A stretch of DNA of 14,090 bases, taken from contig JAJQHG010000059.1 of NCBI GenBank assembly GCA_021199865.1, positions 1-14,090 of the forward strand. Direction: 5' to 3'. Source of the stretch: Methanosphaera sp. Its GTDB lineage: Archaea; Methanobacteriota; Methanobacteria; Methanobacteriales; Methanobacteriaceae. A program made the translations under genes and the position numbers. A model generated the notes under the pieces. The model searched no databases, was not told where the DNA came from, and saw only the letters and a program-made list of their open reading frames with translations. Below, in pieces: positions 13,042 through 14,090 of the stretch (position 1 is its first letter; each line of letters opens with the position of its first letter).

Positions 13042-13860
13042 CTATTGGTTTAATAAAATATTCAATATAGATAATGTACTAACAACTGCTTCCTCAGTCC
13101 TTACTGTTTCAGTACCCTGATTAGGAACTGTGTTAATTTCATAATCTAATTTATGTTCATTAATCATGGTATTAATTCCAGAGTATGGTCCTCCAAAAAG
13201 AATAGCTACATGATTTGCTTGTTTTACGCTGGTTTGAACCTCATTAAGAATAGAATTAATAGTAGGAGCATATTTTGATGTACCAATAACCAAGTCTGGT
13301 TGATTTTTCATCATGGTTATGCTGTCATAGAGGTTACTGTCACTAGTAATTGTATCATATCCCCAATAAACACTATCAGGTTCATCAGGTTCTATTAAAA
13401 TTTCTTTACCAAATTTTTCTACACGAAAACTTAGTATTTTATTGACACTTAGTTTCTCCTTACATAATGCAAGTTGATCCACACCAATATCAACCATTGT
13501 ACCCTTACGGACACGTTTTTTTGTTAGTCCCTTTCTATAGTCACCAACATTAACATCTCCAGATACTGGGTGATGTGGTGTTCTAAGTGGTGGAAGTATT
13601 CCTACATTCTTCAGCTCCCGTGTAATAGGAAACACTTGTTTACGCAAGTATTGAGGTGTATCCATGTATTCTAGGATAGTTTTCATATAGAGAGCATCAT
13701 CTCTACTACCTCCATCTGAAGTATCATTGTAAATAACTATGTTATTAGCCCTAAATAGAGCAGCATATCTTCCGAGTAATCCAACTTTATATGTTCTAAT
13801 CTTTGAATCTTTAGATTCGGCCAAAAAACTGTTTGGCACAAAAAGTGATAATGTTTCCAT
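13042..13860 (-). CDS. SPOUT-class RNA methyltransferase, MTH1 family
   Basis: This protein belongs to the SPOUT (trefoil-knot) methyltransferases of the MTH1 type, whose eukaryotic relative is SPOUT1/C9orf114, thought to make N3-methyluridine in rRNA. From the ATG at 13860 it has 272 residues. The N-terminal half-domain contains RTYKVGLLGRYAALFRANNIVIYND (22-46). An inserted OB-like barrel (about 80-170) begins RELKNVGILPPLRTPHHP (81-98) and includes KKRVRKGTMVDIGVDQLALC and EILIEPDEPDSVYWGYD. The knot region has VAILFGGPYSGI (218-229) and NTVPNQGTETVRTEEAV (243-259), the probable S-adenosylmethionine pocket. An ATG eight codons upstream (13884) gives a longer frame but adds a hydrophobic stretch absent from the family. 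It heads the operon. The substrate is not shown by sequence. Confidence 0.9.
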   Translation of the reverse strand: METLSLFVPNSFLAESKDSKIRTYKVGLLGRYAALFRANNIVIYNDTSDGGSRDDALYMKTILEYMDTPQYLRKQVFPITRELKNVGILPPLRTPHHPVSGDVNVGDYRKGLTKKRVRKGTMVDIGVDQLALCKEKLSVNKILSFRVEKFGKEILIEPDEPDSVYWGYDTITSDSNLYDSITMMKNQPDLVIGTSKYAPTINSILNEVQTSVKQANHVAILFGGPYSGINTMINEHKLDYEINTVPNQGTETVRTEEAVVSTLSILNILLNQ

Positions 13861-13920
13861 AATGAAACTTTGTATCCAAAACATAATAAAGTTTTAAGGA
13901 AGTTTTATCAATTGGAATAC

Positions 13921-13960
13921 TATATTATATATAACTTTAAAAGTATATATAAACTTAACT
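13921..13960 (-). promoter_or_regulatory. Probable operon promoter with two TATA-like boxes
   Basis: On the minus strand AGTTAAG (13954-13960) and TTTATATATA (13944-13953) look like an archaeal BRE plus TATA box, with a predicted start near 13923. A second TATA-like stretch, TTATATATAATATA (13921-13934), would start transcription near 13903. Either gives a leader of about 40-65 bases to the ATG at 13860. The AT-rich background makes such matches easy to find by chance, but this is the only long upstream region of the cluster and a promoter is needed here. Confidence 0.5.
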
Positions 13961-14090
13961 ATCAAATAGCACCTAAAAATAGTGTAAATTGTTTGTTATA
14001 GAAGAGTATGAAACAGGTTAAAAATAATCATCAAGATATGAAAAGCTAATTTATTTTACTTATTCACATCACTAAATAGAAACCTATTAA
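13961..14090. other. Gene-free region upstream of the ribosomal-protein operon
   Basis: No convincing coding frame was found on either strand in these 130 bases. A 13-codon plus-strand frame (14008-14049) is too short and has no clear ribosome-binding site. No tRNA-like fold, repeat array or terminator is seen. The stretch probably holds upstream regulatory DNA or the space to a gene beyond the window. Confidence 0.5.

Noticed and set aside
13861..13884. Eight-residue N-terminal extension of the SPOUT methyltransferase as a signal peptide
   Set aside because: The extra MFWIQSFI is hydrophobic but much too short for a signal peptide, and relatives begin near the inner ATG. Neither start has a strong ribosome-binding site, so some doubt stays.
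14008..14049. Short plus-strand frame of 13 codons upstream of the operon
   Set aside because: Too short, no good ribosome-binding site, no recognisable product; expected by chance.
1..14090. CRISPR array, mobile element, tRNA or rRNA gene
   Set aside because: No spaced direct repeats, transposase-like frame, terminal inverted repeats or tRNA/rRNA-like stretches were seen; almost every base is in a recognised conserved gene.

Overview
The window is an archaeal ribosomal-protein super-operon read entirely from the minus strand (transcription runs from high to low coordinates). Archaeal markers are eL19, eL32, eS4, an aIF1/SUI1 gene and an RNase P Rpp29-type gene, all interleaved with universal ribosomal proteins. 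The gene order (SPOUT methyltransferase, uL3, uL4, uL23, uL2, uS19, uL22, uS3, uL29, aIF1, Rnp1, uS17, uL14, uL24, eS4, uL5, uS14, uS8, uL6, eL32, eL19, uL18, uS5, uL30, uL15, SecY) is the one known from methanogens of the order Methanobacteriales. The high A+T content and the protein sequences suggest Methanosphaera or a close relative; genus level is an inference.

Layout by transcription order. Positions 14090-13861 hold the upstream region, with two TATA-like boxes but no gene. The first gene (13860-13042) is an MTH1-type SPOUT RNA methyltransferase. A 71-base gap with a possible second promoter precedes the S10-like block, uL3 to uL29 (12970-8247). Next come two RNA-machinery genes, aIF1 and Rnp1 (8239-7582). 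The spc-like block runs from uS17 to uL15 (7577-1058), followed by secY from 1018 to the left edge. Most junctions are 1-20 bases, and several ribosome-binding sites contain the stop codon of the gene before, so translation is probably coupled. The only wider gaps are before uL3, Rnp1, eL19 (about 70 bases each) and secY (39 bases).

The genes together supply core ribosomal proteins of both subunits, a start-codon selection factor, an RNase P protein, a probable rRNA-modifying enzyme and the membrane channel for nascent proteins. uS14 is a 47-residue gene with a GTG start that length-filtered gene finding would miss. Three genes use non-ATG starts (uS14 GTG, uL18 GTG, uS19 TTG), and the starts of uL4, uL24 and the methyltransferase should be moved inward from the longest open frame.

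The main anomaly is secY: an in-frame TAA (32-34) stops it after 328 residues, before transmembrane helix 8, although the frame beyond the stop still looks like SecY. I found no mobile element, CRISPR array, tRNA, rRNA or previously undescribed system; apart from secY this is a conserved housekeeping region.
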